Assembly: GCF_048128805.1 (NCBI RefSeq)
Contig: NC_135997.1
Span: 17,072,116-17,136,115, forward strand
Direction of reading: 5' to 3'
Length of the DNA stretch: 64,000 bases
From: Centroberyx gerrardi
Taxonomy: Eukaryota; Chordata; Actinopteri; Beryciformes; Berycidae
Both the position numbers and the translations under genes were made by a program. Position 1 is the stretch's first letter; each line of letters opens with the position of its first letter. The notes under the pieces were generated by a model, which did not search any database, had not been told where the DNA came from, and was given only the letters and a program-made list of their open reading frames with translations. Below, one piece after another: positions 23,550 to 59,185 of this stretch.

Positions 23550-26500
23550 CAGAGAGAAGCAGATGGAAGCCGGTGTGATGAATGAAGAGAGATCTGAGAG
23601 GAAGAGACATCTGCGTAAGGTTCAGGACGAGCTACAGGAAAGGCAGATCGAGGGCGCTCTTCTAAAGGTATTTATTCATTATTAAAGGCATTTCTCAATA
23701 GGATTTGATTTATCTACCCGTTATGCTACATAGGTGAACGCTCACCTACAAACCCGTAACGTAGGTAAGTTAGTTAACAACTTGGCACTCCCCATCATTG
23801 TTTTGTTGACTGAAGTCCTTGTCACCTGCAGGAGGCCCAACAATAAGTTTGGTATCCCAGAACCACCCATCTCTATATTAGCTCTTGGCACTGGGCAGAC
23901 ACACATTTGCCTACATTATGCTTTACACTACATATTACACTACACTGCATAGGCTTATTCTTTTGGCTTGAATTAGTCTGCACAGCAGTTCAGTAACTAC
24001 ACTACACTAGCAAAGAATAGACTAAACTATGTAATGTATGTATGGTTTACTACCATTCAGCAGTAGAGGCTTAAAGTTCAATGGCTGCCAAGTATACCAT
24101 CCTATTGAAGCCAAGAGGAGAACTGATACTGCGGGCTTGTTAAGGCCCACTCAATGAATTTCTGAAACTTTATTGGACTCCTGACAAACAAATGAATAAA
24201 ACCACTAATTGCTCTCTGCATAATCAGAGCAAATACATACATACCATTTCATGAAAATCTTTTGAAAAAGATAGTTTGTACATTATATATCCACAGGTTG
24301 TCCCAGAATTTAGGGGCCCTGACTATGAATGCCAAATCACCTTTTGTCTTTAATCTAAACTTTGGAACAGTTAAAAGGAGTTTTATTTGTAGATCTAAGG
24401 CAGCTCTTCTGTAGATAGGAAGTTAAAACTCTGTAATATAGGGTGTTACCAAGCCATTTATTGTATTTTGTGCTTTGTTGTTTTCAATAAAATCTTACGA
24501 TCTTACAAATGGAAGCCAGTGTTGCAACAGTGCATGATGATTATGATTCCTGAAAAAGTACCTGTAATTGTAGTGCAGAGATTAAAATGCATGTTGATCT
24601 GATTAGTTACTTCGCTTTTGTAATCTGATTCCATAACCTAAGGATTACAGTTACTTCCCAACACTGTCAATTACATGTAGATAATCCAAGTCAAAACTGA
24701 TTGACTTGCAGGCAGAGGAGGAGAGAATGAACAGGGAAAAGCAACTTGAACAAGAAGAGAGAATGGCAAAAGAGCTGGCCCGCATCAACTATGAGAAGCA
24801 AAGAGATGAAAAAATGAGGCAGTATATAAAAGAGAACAGGTATGCACACTTATATTGTCATTACCTTGACCTACATTATGGGTAAGTGTACAAACTCAGC
24901 TCTTTGATTGGAAGACCTTGCTTCTGTGTAATCATTATCTGCTTTGGTCTTTTTCATTCCTATCATCGCCAAATGTACATTTTTTTATGTTTTTTTTTTA
25001 AATGTATTATTATTTTCAGCATTGAGCTTCGAGAATTGGAGGTGAAGCTCAAGTCTGCATATCTGAACAGGGAAAGAGCTGCACAGATTGCTGAGAAGGA
25101 GGCTATGAGTTTTGAGACCATGGTGAGATCTGTCTTTATTTTGGCTGTTTTTCATTTCCGAGCTGCCAATTGGCAAACGTCGATTCCATTCTTTGGATTA
25201 CATTCTCTCCTCAGGACAAACTATCTCTTGTCTGCAGTAAAACCAGACTCATTTCTTCACATTGTAGCTTTTGAAAGACAGAGATTCAGTGTCAACAAGT
25301 GTAGAAAATATCAGGAACTGTAATGACTAACATTCAATTCAATTCAATTCAATGATGCTTTAGCTAGCTAACATTAACTGAGAGATGTTGGGCAGTTTCA
25401 AGTTTTGATATGTTTTTGAGAGAAGGTAACCTGTTTGATCAGCTTTATGCAGCTGCTTCACAAAACTAAGGATTGGAGCATAATAGGTGCCTATTGTTAC
25501 TGAAGCAAGTTAACTATGGCACACCTCATTTATTTATTTATTTATTTATTTATTGAGACTCCGGCTACTACTGCTTGACCATTTGCATAGACGAAAACTG
25601 AAATATTATTCATGTGATTAATGGAATTATTTGCTAACCATGCAATGGACAGTTACTTCAAAACATCAAAAACAGTTAAAATTGTGCAAAACCTACTTGA
25701 AACTGAACCCAGCTCAAAAATGACGTATTACCTAGCACTACTGCCTGTACTACCTTGTTGTGGAGTCACTATTCATCATCACTGTTGAATCTCTCCACAA
25801 AGCATATGGCTGCACCAGCACCGACGATTACTCTTCATTACGCACGTGTCAGGAGGCTTTGTTCTTTATAATGGCTGTGATAGTTTTCTGCTTCCTGCTT
25901 TTTACCTGAATTATTTTAATACAAGGGTGATAAATGCTACAAGGAAGTGGCAAGGAACCATTATGTCATGTCAGCCGATCTGGCCCCTGCAGCCGGTCTG
26001 TCCTGTAGAGGGCGACTGTGTGCCTGTCAGCTATAGACCAGACATATTTATGAGTTTGGCAGGTTGAACATTCTGTGCTGCGCGAATAAGACTAGGCCGA
26101 AAACAATTGTTTAGTAAAAAAAAATTCCCTGTTAAATGGACAAACAAATAAATACATTCCCTTGCACCCAACATGTATCATGGGCATAAAGATTGATAGA
26201 AACTGGATGAGAATAGTTGGAATCCTGACTCTGGTATTGACCACAAGTATATATTGTTTTGTTTTGAGGCTTACTGACTGTACCTCTTTTCCTCTGACAT
26301 TAGCGTCAGGAGGCAGACTTTGCTCGCAAGATGAAGAGCGAACATGAGCGAGCGGCCACTGAGCAGCAGAAGCTGGAGCAGAAGCACCATGAGGAGCTGC
26401 TGCAGTACCAGAGGGAGCTGGAGCAGCAGCTCGTGGAGCAGGAGCGCAAGAGACAAGAGGCTTACGAGGAGTTCCTCAAGGAGAAGCTCATGGTTGATGA

Positions 26501-28803
26501 AATTGTCAGGAAGATTTACGAGGAGGATCAGATGTGAGCACGCAGCCACGCCCACACACGCATTTTTCTTGCTAATCATTACAGTCAAGGGATAACTGTG
26601 GAAAGAGATTAGTGCCAGCAGGGATTTGGTTTGAATGATGAAGATTTGCATGAATCTGAATTTGTTATCCCCATATTGAACTGGTGAATTAAAAAAATGG
26701 AAATAAGTTAATTCAATCATTTAATTTATAAGGCACGATTTGAAATTGAATGCAGTGGCTTGATATTGAATGGGATTAAATTAAAATTTTTAATTAAAAT
26801 TTGCAAATCTTGCCATTTGTCCCATTCACATTCATGGCATTGCATTTAATTTCAAATTGTGCTTTACAGATTCAGTTATTGAATTCATTTATTCAACAAA
26901 TCCATGTCTTTAAAAATTCAACAGTTCAATATGAGCATGACAAATTTAGATTCATGCAATTCAAATCCAATCTCTGCTGGCACTAATCTCTTTCCTATAC
27001 TAAGTCCGAGTGTTGGAACGGTGTCAGAAATAATTGCTGTAGTGTAATTTGCTTGTTGCAAAATGAATGTCTTTTCTTGCAGGGAGAGACAGCTGAAACT
27101 GGAGAAGGTGAAAGCCACTCAGCAGTACATTGAAGAGTTCAAGAGACAGCAGGTTGAGTGGAGACGCATGGAGCGAGCGAAGATGGAAGCTGAGAACAGA
27201 CGCATCAAGGAGTTTGCAAGCTATCAGCAGCAGATGGAAGAGAGCAGGATGTCCAAGATGAGAGAGAGAGAGCAAGCAAAACAACAGCTTCATAAAGTGG
27301 TAAGCGAACAATTCTCTCCAACTCCCATCCCTCCATCCAAGAATGATTTATTCCTTGGTTTGACTGTTTTCTTCCCTCCTCATAGCTCACTGAGAAGATT
27401 GAGATGGACAGGCAGCAGCGTGAAGAGATGGAGCGAGTCCGGGAGGAACTTTGTTTGGAGGAACAAGCAGAAGCTACCAGGCAGAAGGAGATCGTGAGGA
27501 TGTTTATTTTACTACCTCAGTTTTCAAAAATCCAAACCACATTTTTAGCCACGTTTTCAAATGTCTTTTCAAGAGTATCCTTATGATATCTGACACTCCA
27601 TGAACTCCTGTTAATTTATCTTATTTGCACCTGAATCCTGTGCATTTATTCTGGAATTTCTTCTAACAGGAGGAGATGGAGAAGAAAATCAGACAAAGGC
27701 TGATGTTGCAGCAGACCTGCCAGGACCAAATGGCATTCAAACAGATGCGGAAGCAGGCAGAGAAAGAGGAAGAAGAGGCTTTCCGCCAAATGATGATGGC
27801 CAAGTTTGCGGAGGACGATCGCATAGAGCAGATGAATGCCCAAAAACGACGCATGAAGCAACTTGAGCACAGACGGGAGGTGGAGAAACTAATAGAGGAC
27901 AGAAGACGGCAGCATGAGGCTGACAAGGTACAGTTGGTTACAGGCCTTGCTCTCTGTACGCATGATCGGAAATATTCTACATTAAGAATAATGTGGTGCT
28001 GTTGGAACTTTTTTGCAAACTACAGTAGGTGTCCATTGATACTGATAGTATTGGCCCTTTTACTTTTACTTTGTATAAGTGAAGGCCACAGATACCAAGA
28101 ACCAAGTTCCATCACCGCAGCATTTGATGTTTAGTCTTAAAAAATAGTACAATACGTTCAAAGTTTTTTTCCTCAGTTTCCCATAGCAATGTAGCTTCCT
28201 CATGAGACAAAAAATTGGTCATTAATCTATTTCTGATGGATCCCAACATGACAAGAGAACTAGTATTTTCATTTGCCTGACCTCATGGGCAAGACTAAAC
28301 TTATGCAAAGAATATGTTTTATTGAATGTACATGGGTCAATATCAAGAGAAATAATCCTACCAATATGGTGCACCTCTAGTGTTGTCGTCTTTTAATTGT
28401 AATGTCACTTTTAAATGGCTTGCTCTGATGAATGGCAATTTGATCACTTTCCCCCCCCAAGGAGCTCGAGGCTAAAGAGAGAGCGATTGAGCAGGAGAGG
28501 GAGGCGCTGCGTCGACAGATAATTGAAGAGGAGAGGCAACGACTTCTTAAACACCATGCAACTAAACTCCTTGGATATTTACCTAAGGTATGAGGCTGCA
28601 TGAATAATTCTATACAGGTTCATATGTTCTGTAGTTGAAGCATGCATGTACAGGATATGCATGTGTGTGACTGTCAGTGTAACTGTTTTCAGGGCTTGCT
28701 CCGAGAGGATGACCTCGAGCACTTTGATGAGGACTTCAGGAGCAACTTTCAGAAACGTCAGGCGAATATCTTCTCTGAGGAAGGCTGGGGAGGCGATGAA
28801 TAA
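23265..28803 (+). CDS. mns1: Meiosis-specific nuclear structural protein 1
   Basis: Ten exons: 23265-23267 (ATG as the last codon of exon 1), 23443-23667, 24712-24839, 25020-25122, 26304-26533, 27083-27299, 27386-27493, 27670-27927, 28462-28587 and 28693-28803. They give 502 aa in one frame, close to the ~495 aa of the human protein. The product is almost wholly a charged coiled coil rich in Glu, Lys, Arg and Gln with regular heptads, the trichohyalin/plectin-homology type. It contains the conserved stretch LNRERAAQIAEKEAM. MNS1 acts in motile cilia and sperm flagella, within the axoneme, where it helps hold outer dynein arm docking complexes; loss in mammals gives laterality defects and male infertility. 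The start is either ATG 23265 (MASMSQRR..., A at -3 and G at +4) or the internal ATG 23449. An earlier ATG at 23153 opens a different frame. AATAAA at 28931-28936 ends the gene. Confidence 0.93.
25328..25554. repeat. Simple repeats in an mns1 intron
   Basis: An (ATTCA)n run (about 25331-25353) and a (TTTA)n run (about 25527-25554) lie in the 1.2-kb intron between 25122 and 26304. Nothing else is recognised in that intron. Confidence 0.85.
26601..26994. mobile_element. Palindromic foldback MITE in an mns1 intron
   Basis: The 394-bp segment starts GAAAGAGATTAGTGCCAGCA and ends with its near-exact reverse complement. The arms stay complementary, with mismatches, right to an AT-rich centre near 26790. 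It fills most of the intron 26534-27082. There is no coding capacity. The form is that of a non-autonomous DNA transposon with arms of about 190 bp. Confidence 0.8.
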
Positions 28804-28930
28804 CTTTCATTTTAAAAGTTTTATGCTATACCACTAGATGGCAGTCTAAGCTTGAAGTGAAAAAATTAAGTTCCAATTTTTAGTGGCAGCAAAGCCCTCA
28901 AGATATCATAGCATATGTTGATTCAGTAAC

Positions 28931-28974
28931 AATAAAATTATTTCATCTTATTTTGTAACAAACTTGTCTTTATT
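28931..28974. terminator. Back-to-back polyadenylation signals of mns1 (+) and tex9 (-)
   Basis: AATAAA at 28931-28936 serves mns1, 128 bp after its stop. TTTATT at 28969-28974 is AATAAA on the minus strand and serves tex9, about 280 bp after its stop at 29251. The hexamers are only 32 bp apart, and cleavage normally falls 10-30 nt downstream of each. The two mRNAs should therefore end at, or overlap by, a few bases. Confidence 0.8.
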
Positions 28975-29250
28975 AGGATACTATTGGACAGACATCAACA
29001 TCACTCCAAACAATTACCAAAATAAAATTCACAGCTTTTCTGAGGTTTTCTGGTGGCTGAACGTGATAATGGGAAGGAATTAAGATCCGATCTTGCCTTG
29101 TTATGCTGTCACACTAATCAAATGCAGGAGAGTGGACTACCCTCCTGTACTCCACTACACACACACATCTCTATAAATATCCATTAACATGCATATCTAA
29201 CAGGGTTGCTTTCTTTGTCCAAGAAATGAAATGCTGAATCTTCCACTGCT

Positions 29251-34460
<5,210 letters not shown>

Positions 34461-34493
34461 TAGGTAAGTCAAGTCACTGGCGACGCGGTTGTG

Positions 34494-34506
34494 GTTGCAT
34501 AGTAAC
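34494..34506 (-). promoter_or_regulatory. tex9: X-box-like RFX site of tex9
   Basis: GTTGCATAGTAAC lies 34 bp before the tex9 ATG. It has two inverted GTT half-sites (GTTGC and the complement of GTTAC) with a spacing one base shorter than the canonical 14-mer. RFX proteins tolerate spacer variation, and the proximal position matches ciliary/testis genes. Confidence 0.5.
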
Positions 34507-36056
34507 GTGTCCACATTGTGCGCGCAGGTAGAGTTTGTCCTGAATGGGGACCTGTAGGGAAAGTCAAGTGGGGAAGGGGCGCCCTCTGGTGGTTGTAGTC
34601 CAACCTTGGTGAGAAAGGCTTGATTTCTCTGTAGGAATTTTCACTGTAGAAAATATCGCGGACAACACTGCATGAAATATGACAAGGATTCTGTTTCAAT
34701 CTTTCTTTAGATTGTAACTTCTTGTAACTACTTGCGAAATTGGACGACATTACATTTTTAAAACATTTTATATCTTAATCAATTACAAAAAAAGAGGTTT
34801 CTGGTAAAGGTTATCAATGGGAATATGAATGGGTATTTTCTGATGAATGATTATAACCGACAGGGGGTGGTCACTTTTCTGTCTCATGGACTAGCCTTCA
34901 AGGTAGAGTCTATTGCACTGTTTGAGTGAACAAATCTAAATCAACATTGGCAGCAGTTGCAACATAGGATTATCTGGGAGACAGTTAAATTACTTCTCAT
35001 GCTGATGAGCCTGCTGTGCATGCTATAATAAGGCACTAATGTACCTACCTGTGAGACAGTCTGAGGCAGCTGCAGCAAAGTTGCCTGCTAGACTGTTAAA
35101 ATTAACCCCATGAAATGAAAATGACTGTTCTGAATTGTGTAGAGATGTAGACTACCACAAAGTACTCTGGGGCAACGACAGGCCAAAAAACACACATACA
35201 CAAAAATTTCCACTCAAAACAGACAATAATTATTTTCTCCATTCTCTCTATAGTAGAAACAAGTAACTCAACCTGCATTCATGACTGTATCATTTTTATT
35301 GGCATCGTTATGAGAGATAGAGATGCTGTGCTGGGAGCTTGTTTTCAAACAGCTCTAATAGTTCATCTTTAGTATGCTTGCAATTTCAAAATAGGAGAAT
35401 CATTCCTACCAAGTTACAGCAAGTATAGTGATAAAACCTGTTTAACAACAATTATATATAATCACTGTAATTAGCTGCTGCCATTGAGCCATTGGCTAAC
35501 ATTGAAACACCCACCCATATTGTACTTTTAATCAGTCAATTGAGCTTTGATTTCCATTACACAGGGTCTTAAAATTAGACTTACAGATCTGCCTATGACA
35601 CACAACAGCTCCCAAAGAGGGGCTTCACTTTGACATGTTGCTCACACATACAGAGAGCTCAAAAGACTCCCATACCAAGTAGAGTTGGTGAGAAGAGGAG
35701 AAGGGTCTGGGTTTATCCACTTAGTGTGGCTGCCCAGTTAACATGAAGACAACTTTCTGGTCTAGGCATTAAAGGGAAGGAGAGAGAGAGAGTCTGCCAT
35801 GCAGGGTCTCAAGCGACTGTTGAAAAGGCATCCTGCTATTTAAGACAGAAAAGATACACCAAGCTGTTACCTTCAAAGCACAATATCTTTGGCATTTAGA
35901 TGCCCAGTAAATCATGACCATTCCACTCATTATAGATATAAATGTTCACATTTGGAATATTTTCATGCCATTTACAAACAGGCATGGGTTTAGCCAGTTA
36001 CTATCCAATCACCAACTCGTGGGTGTTGAAATGACCAGTGAGAGGTGGACCTGCCT
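34507..36056. other. Spacer between tex9 and rfx7
   Basis: Head-to-head intergenic DNA. I see no exons, RNA genes or recognisable element in this part; the tex9 promoter lies at its left edge. Confidence 0.4.
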
Positions 36057-36131
36057 CATAAGATAAGATAAGATAAGATAAGATAGCACTTTATTAATCC
36101 CCTTGGGGAAATTCAGGTGCCACAACAGCAA
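36057..36131. repeat. (AGATA)n run joined to a teleost retroposon tail
   Basis: About six AGATA units are followed by AGCACTTTATTAATCCCCTT and GGGGAAATTC. That phrase recurs in teleost genomes at the 3' ends of retroposed repeats, with short-unit tails as here. Family not determined. Confidence 0.5.
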
Positions 36132-36210
36132 CTGATATCTATGAATAGAAATAATTATGAGAATAATAATCATAATTTCATAAACTAATGTTGGCGGTTT
36201 AGATGTTGTC

Positions 36211-36214
36211 TTGT

Positions 36215-36245
<31 letters not shown>

Positions 36246-36470
36246 GGGGGGGGGGTGATGTTGACAACAACAATACTACTACTAATAATAATACATTAAG
36301 TAATGTCTTCTGGTTATATAACTATCATCTGTTTTGTGTGTGTGTGTGTGTGTGTGCGGGGGGGGGGGGGTATTTACAACAACAACGATACAACTACTAA
36401 TAATAATACTACTACTAATAATAATAATACATGAAGTAGTGTCTTCTGGCTGTATGGCTATCTTCTGTTT
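36211..36470. repeat. Two tandem copies of a ~130-bp (GT)n-(G)n-(TAA) unit
   Basis: Each copy has a GT run, then a long G run (36245-36255 and 36358-36370), then an ACAACAACA / ACTACTAATAATA stretch, then TGTCTTCTGG and TATCxTCTGTTTT. The two copies are close but not identical, which points to a local tandem duplication 390-650 bp upstream of the rfx7 start. Confidence 0.85.
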
Positions 36471-36490
36471 TTAGTTTGGGAGGTTGCTAA

Positions 36491-36501
36491 TGCGCATGCG
36501 C
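36491..36501. promoter_or_regulatory. rfx7: NRF1-type palindromic site before rfx7
   Basis: TGCGCATGCGC is the palindromic core of the NRF1 consensus (YGCGCAYGCGCR). It lies 362 bp before the rfx7 ATG, where CpG content begins to rise. TSS position is unknown, so its role is inferred. Confidence 0.55.
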
Positions 36502-36862
36502 TTGCCCCACAGCTACTAGTTCTCACCATGCACATGCAAAGAAATCCCATAACGTGAAGGCAGCAGAGTAGACTGGAGTGAACCTACTTTTTATATTCTC
36601 TGCGCTTGTTTTCTATTCACACACGCTTTTATTTACACACGGCACAGTTTCGCGGTTGACAGCGTCGTAGTTTTGTTGGACACTCTCTTTAGGACGCACA
36701 AGTGTTGGGAGTTGAAGCCAGAAATGTCGAAGGAGTGGGTGGTAACAGGGCGTGCTATCCCGTTAGCACAGCGTCCTCCGGTCCATGTTGTTTGACCCTG
36801 CCTGTTGGAAAACACCACCCTCCACCCCTTCACCCCCACCTCCCGTCCCGAACCGCGCCGTG

Positions 36863-54726
<17,864 letters not shown>

Positions 54727-57700
54727 ACATAGTGCTTACTTTATTTAGTTATGTGTATCGTGTTAATGTGTGGTTGCGTTTTGTTTATTTGTTAATTTAT
54801 TTTCAAGCATTCACATTGTATTTTATAATGCAACACTGGACACTATGAAATTTGTCCAGTCTAAGTGCCAGGCTGAACTGAAATGATTGCTTTTCAAATA
54901 TGCTGAAACACTCTGATTCAAATGCTGGTCATTTCCCTTTCTTCAGAGAACATAACCTCATATTGTTTATTCAAGAGCATTTTAAACAAGTAGATAAAGG
55001 TACTTTACTTTTAGAAAAACACAGGAACCTAATCCTAAACATATGTATGTGTTTGCATGATTCATTTTTTTATTTATTTTTTATGTCTGTCTAAACAGGG
55101 CCATGCATCATTGTTTTATGAAACATGAAACCATTAATACGCCATTTGCAGCAATATTTCCCCCATTATTGTATATAACTCATTGCTATTTCAGGTATTT
55201 TTTATAGGAGTCTAATTAAGGCATAAGGTGGAAAATTGAAGACAAATTAAAATACATGCTCAGCTTACCCAATAATATCTAATAACTAGAAAGTGTGGGT
55301 TGGCGTAATGTAGGCTCACTGAAAGCAACTGGAGGTATTGCTAGTAGTGACAGACTACTTTGGCACTCAGTATGAAGAAGCTTACCAGCCTGAGCAAGTA
55401 GTAACATGACTTGAAGTTAAATGTCAGGGAGCATTAAGTGTCAGAGTGGTTTCAATGCATTTTCTTTAGCTCAAAGACTGCCATAGTAACTACATGACAT
55501 CTTTAAAGAAATGCACCAAGTTTTAGGAGGATTGGTCTGTTGGTCAACTTACCGTGATTAAGTGTTGAGAACATAGACACCAAAATCATCCATGGGTTCC
55601 CGGTAAGTAATTTGCTGCCTAAAAACCGCTAGCACACTTGTTTATGTGGCCTGTAGATTCCTAAATTAAAAAAATGAAATATTATTTCATATCAATATAG
55701 CTGATGTGTCACAGTTTATTTTTGGAACTATTTTAGGTAGGCATGTCACATGGAGCATTGGATTACGGGATACCCTTCATGCTGGAATGCTACATTTTAT
55801 ACCAGTCACTGACATCAGGACGTTAACCATTTAACCTCACTTCATTTAGCTGCCATTAGTCATCTGGGTATTTCAGAGACCTCTACCAAAGGGAAATAAA
55901 TTGCAAGAAGAAAACATTTAACTGAGAATGGAATCCACCCCAACATGGGGAGCTCCTGCACTTTCAGAGTATGAGTATGTAAAAAGAATTATGGCTGAAG
56001 AAATGGAAATCATTTTCCTTAGCATAGAGGAAAATTTACTTGCTTGTGCAGAGAACTCTCCTACTGACCTCTTAAACCTCAATTTACCTTATGGAAAAAT
56101 GTGCGAAAAAAGTGCCTTTTTGATTTGAAGGCATAGATCTTTATTTGAAAATGATTTGGTTTTGATATGGCTTTATTTGGATGAAAGTGAAAGGAAATTA
56201 ATTAAGATTCTTATTACCAAAGTACACTAGAGGATCAGTCATTTGGAAAGGATATTGTATACTAAGCTCATTAGCTCAGCACTCTTCTGAACTATGCATT
56301 TTTTCACAACACAAGCCCCAAAGAGCAAAAAAAGGGGGGAAAAAAACAAATGTTGAAAAGGAGGTTCTCCAGATCAATAATTGTTACTGTATATGTAAAA
56401 TAATGAGGCAGAATATTAACAGTAAATGCTCTAGAGGAACCTTGCAAGAGTTCGACAATCATTACTTAAAAGCGATGGAAATAGGTAGTTGCTTTCATTC
56501 TGGATTAAAGATCTTGCACTATGACAGCATCCCTGACAGATTATTTCACAACAGTGGAGGTCTATATGAAGTCATGTGCTTATATACGAAAACGGTTGGT
56601 CAAATAAGTTTCTTTATTTCTGAGTAGCATGCAGTATACTGATAACAATGCATTGATGTGATCATTTTGTGATTTCATTTTGTGATTTAAGTGCACAACT
56701 TCAGCAAGTTTGGCTCCTTCTGTAGCACCCATCATATTGCAATGACAATCTGTAATATAGTTCCTGTTTTTATCACCCTTTGTTTCTTTACAACAATGCA
56801 CTGTATTTGGTTTGGATGATGAAGGAAAGTTTTCACCAAGAATCTGTTGGCATTCAAACATGCAAGACAATTAAGTATGACTCACTGATCAAAAGGTGAA
56901 AACCTTGTTTTACACTGGTGAAGAGCAGCATGTGAAGAAGGCATGTAACTCCCTGATGAGAGATGACACTTAAAGGTGCTTATCGGGTTTTATTGTCCTA
57001 GTCGTTATTATGGAGTTTTAGCTTCCTGAGCCTTATGTCCATACCAAAGAAAAACATTTAAATGTCAACCAGAACAACATGCAGTAAGATCTTGGGCATC
57101 TAATGCAAATTTCCCACATGATGGACATATTTAAGAATTACCTTTGATTATATAGCCATAAGTATTCTTTCATATGAGGAAGAAAAATAACAATGCATTG
57201 AAAAATAAGTGAAATTAGCAATGTCTTTATAGTACTGGAAAATGTGCTGAAAAACATTTTTGGTTTCTAAAACCAATGTGTCAGGAAAATATTGGAGATT
57301 ACTTTGTTTACTATGGTTCATCCTTTTGTAGACCCAGTTGGTAAATAATGGTTTTAAGGAGGTAAAAGACACTGTGTGTTATTAGTTAACTGATACTTGT
57401 TCCGTGATCTAAAATCTATATGCCTATATGTTAGCATTACGTCACTTAGTGTGTGTATGGTTGGTCACACCAACATCATTTCTTGTACAGATTATGCTGG
57501 GGGGTTTGGGCATTTGTCCAGCTCAGCTTGTTTTGTTTTTTTTACTTAGTTATTTAGAGTGCAGTTTGTTCAGAAGACGTAACCTCGCAAACCACATGAT
57601 CTTGTGAAATCATCTGGCTTGCATGGTTACAAATTGTTTTGAGTGTTGAAATAGTATAGTTTTTAAGTGTCATAACATATTACCAGGTGGCATCATATCC

Positions 57701-58520
57701 TCTATTCTCTGACAGATAATTTGTCCAATACCTTGTGATGGATAATGAGAAAATTTCCCCAAACTCTCAAGATTCATCTTGTCCTAAATCTTTCATGAAC
57801 TGGATTTTGGCAAATTCATTTAAATCTCCCCAAAATGTTTTTGCACAAGTTCTAAAATGGGGAAATGAGATAGTCAAAATTATGCCTAATTATCTGGTGT
57901 AATATTACAGTAATCTCATAATATAGTTTTTTTTTACTAGTTTAGGTTTTGGTTAAACCTCAGTCTCATGCATGGGATTACCAAACACAGAATATCAAAG
58001 GAATATCTCTCAATATGTTCATAAATTGGCAACATTGTTTTGTACACACTACAGAATTTGTAACTTCTGTAAGAGGGCAGGTTGTGTCATATGGTAATAT
58101 ATAATCACATGTTTGTAGCATTATTCAATGTTGAGTATGTTAGATAAATATTTATAATTCATGTTTAGTTTATGAATCAGTTCTCTCAATTTTGATGTTT
58201 TAAGTTTTAATATGTGTCTGTGAAAAAGTTTGCATTTTTCTTTTTCAAAATCCATTAAAATAAGCACTGATGTTTGTGCTCAAATGAAGATATTACCCTT
58301 CCTCTACTTGTGTGTAGGACTTGGTAGACTTACTGATGACTGGTATGGTAGTTCAGAGTTGTAGAATGACCCTCCGCTGTAATGTTGTTGTTGCTGTGGT
58401 CAGTGTACAGGGGATTTTTTGCATTTCAGCAAATATGCTTTTTTTAAGGGGAAGTGCTCATTGATACTGGTTTTGAAGTCTTTTGTAAAATCAATAAACA
58501 TTTTTTAAGTACATCAATAT
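54727..58520 (+). other. rfx7: Long 3' UTR of rfx7
   Basis: After TGA 54724-54726 there is about 3.8 kb of AT-rich sequence without exons, up to AATAAA at 58493-58498. Its length and AU-rich character fit a regulated transcription-factor mRNA; individual regulatory sites cannot be called reliably by eye. Confidence 0.65.
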
Positions 58521-58969
58521 CTTGGAGTCCGTGTTTTTTTAATATCTGGATTTCCTATAAATACACGTTAAGAGGCCAGGCAAGAAAACAGTAAAAGGCC
58601 TCTCATTCCACTGATAGACACCCAGGAAAATAATTTAGTTGGCCCATATGAATTAAACCAGTTTTGCATTTCTATTGGCATAGGCGTCATGTTGAAACAA
58701 GCATACTTGGCTGGCGTACTGATGACAAAATACATAAACAATATTTTAATATATGAAGAATAAGACATTTAGGACAGCTTGGAAGGTTAGCAATGCTACC
58801 AGTCTTTCTCAGTATCTGTTAGCAAACTGAAATGAGTTTCTTGACATTCTGAGGTTGACATTCAGGGGTTATAGCAAGGTATACACCAAAACATTTAGTG
58901 ACTTTATATATCTACATAAAGGTATGGAAGTGGATTCGGGCCACTTGTGAAGAATTTATTCAAGTTCTA
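58521..58969. other. Spacer after rfx7
   Basis: No gene, RNA or repeat recognised. Confidence 0.4.
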
Positions 58970-59185
58970 ATATAATTCTGAGAGTAAAATCAGAATTCTA
59001 AAGTTAGAATTCTGTGATTATTCTCAGAATTAGATTTTTTTTTACTCAAAATCTCAGAATTCTTATTTTAATCTTGGAATTCTGACTTTACATTCAGAAT
59101 TCTGACTTTATTCTCAAATTTCTGACTTTATTCTCAAAATCTCAGGATTCTGACTTTATTCTCAGAATTCTGAGATCAGTCTTAG
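58970..59185. repeat. Imperfect tandem repeat of a CTCAGAATTCTGACTTTATT unit
   Basis: About ten variants of a roughly 20-bp unit (TTCTGACTTTATTCTCAGAA and truncations) fill 200 bp. Many keep the 6-bp palindrome GAATTC. The units appear in direct orientation at the right and partly inverted at the left. Non-coding. Confidence 0.75.
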
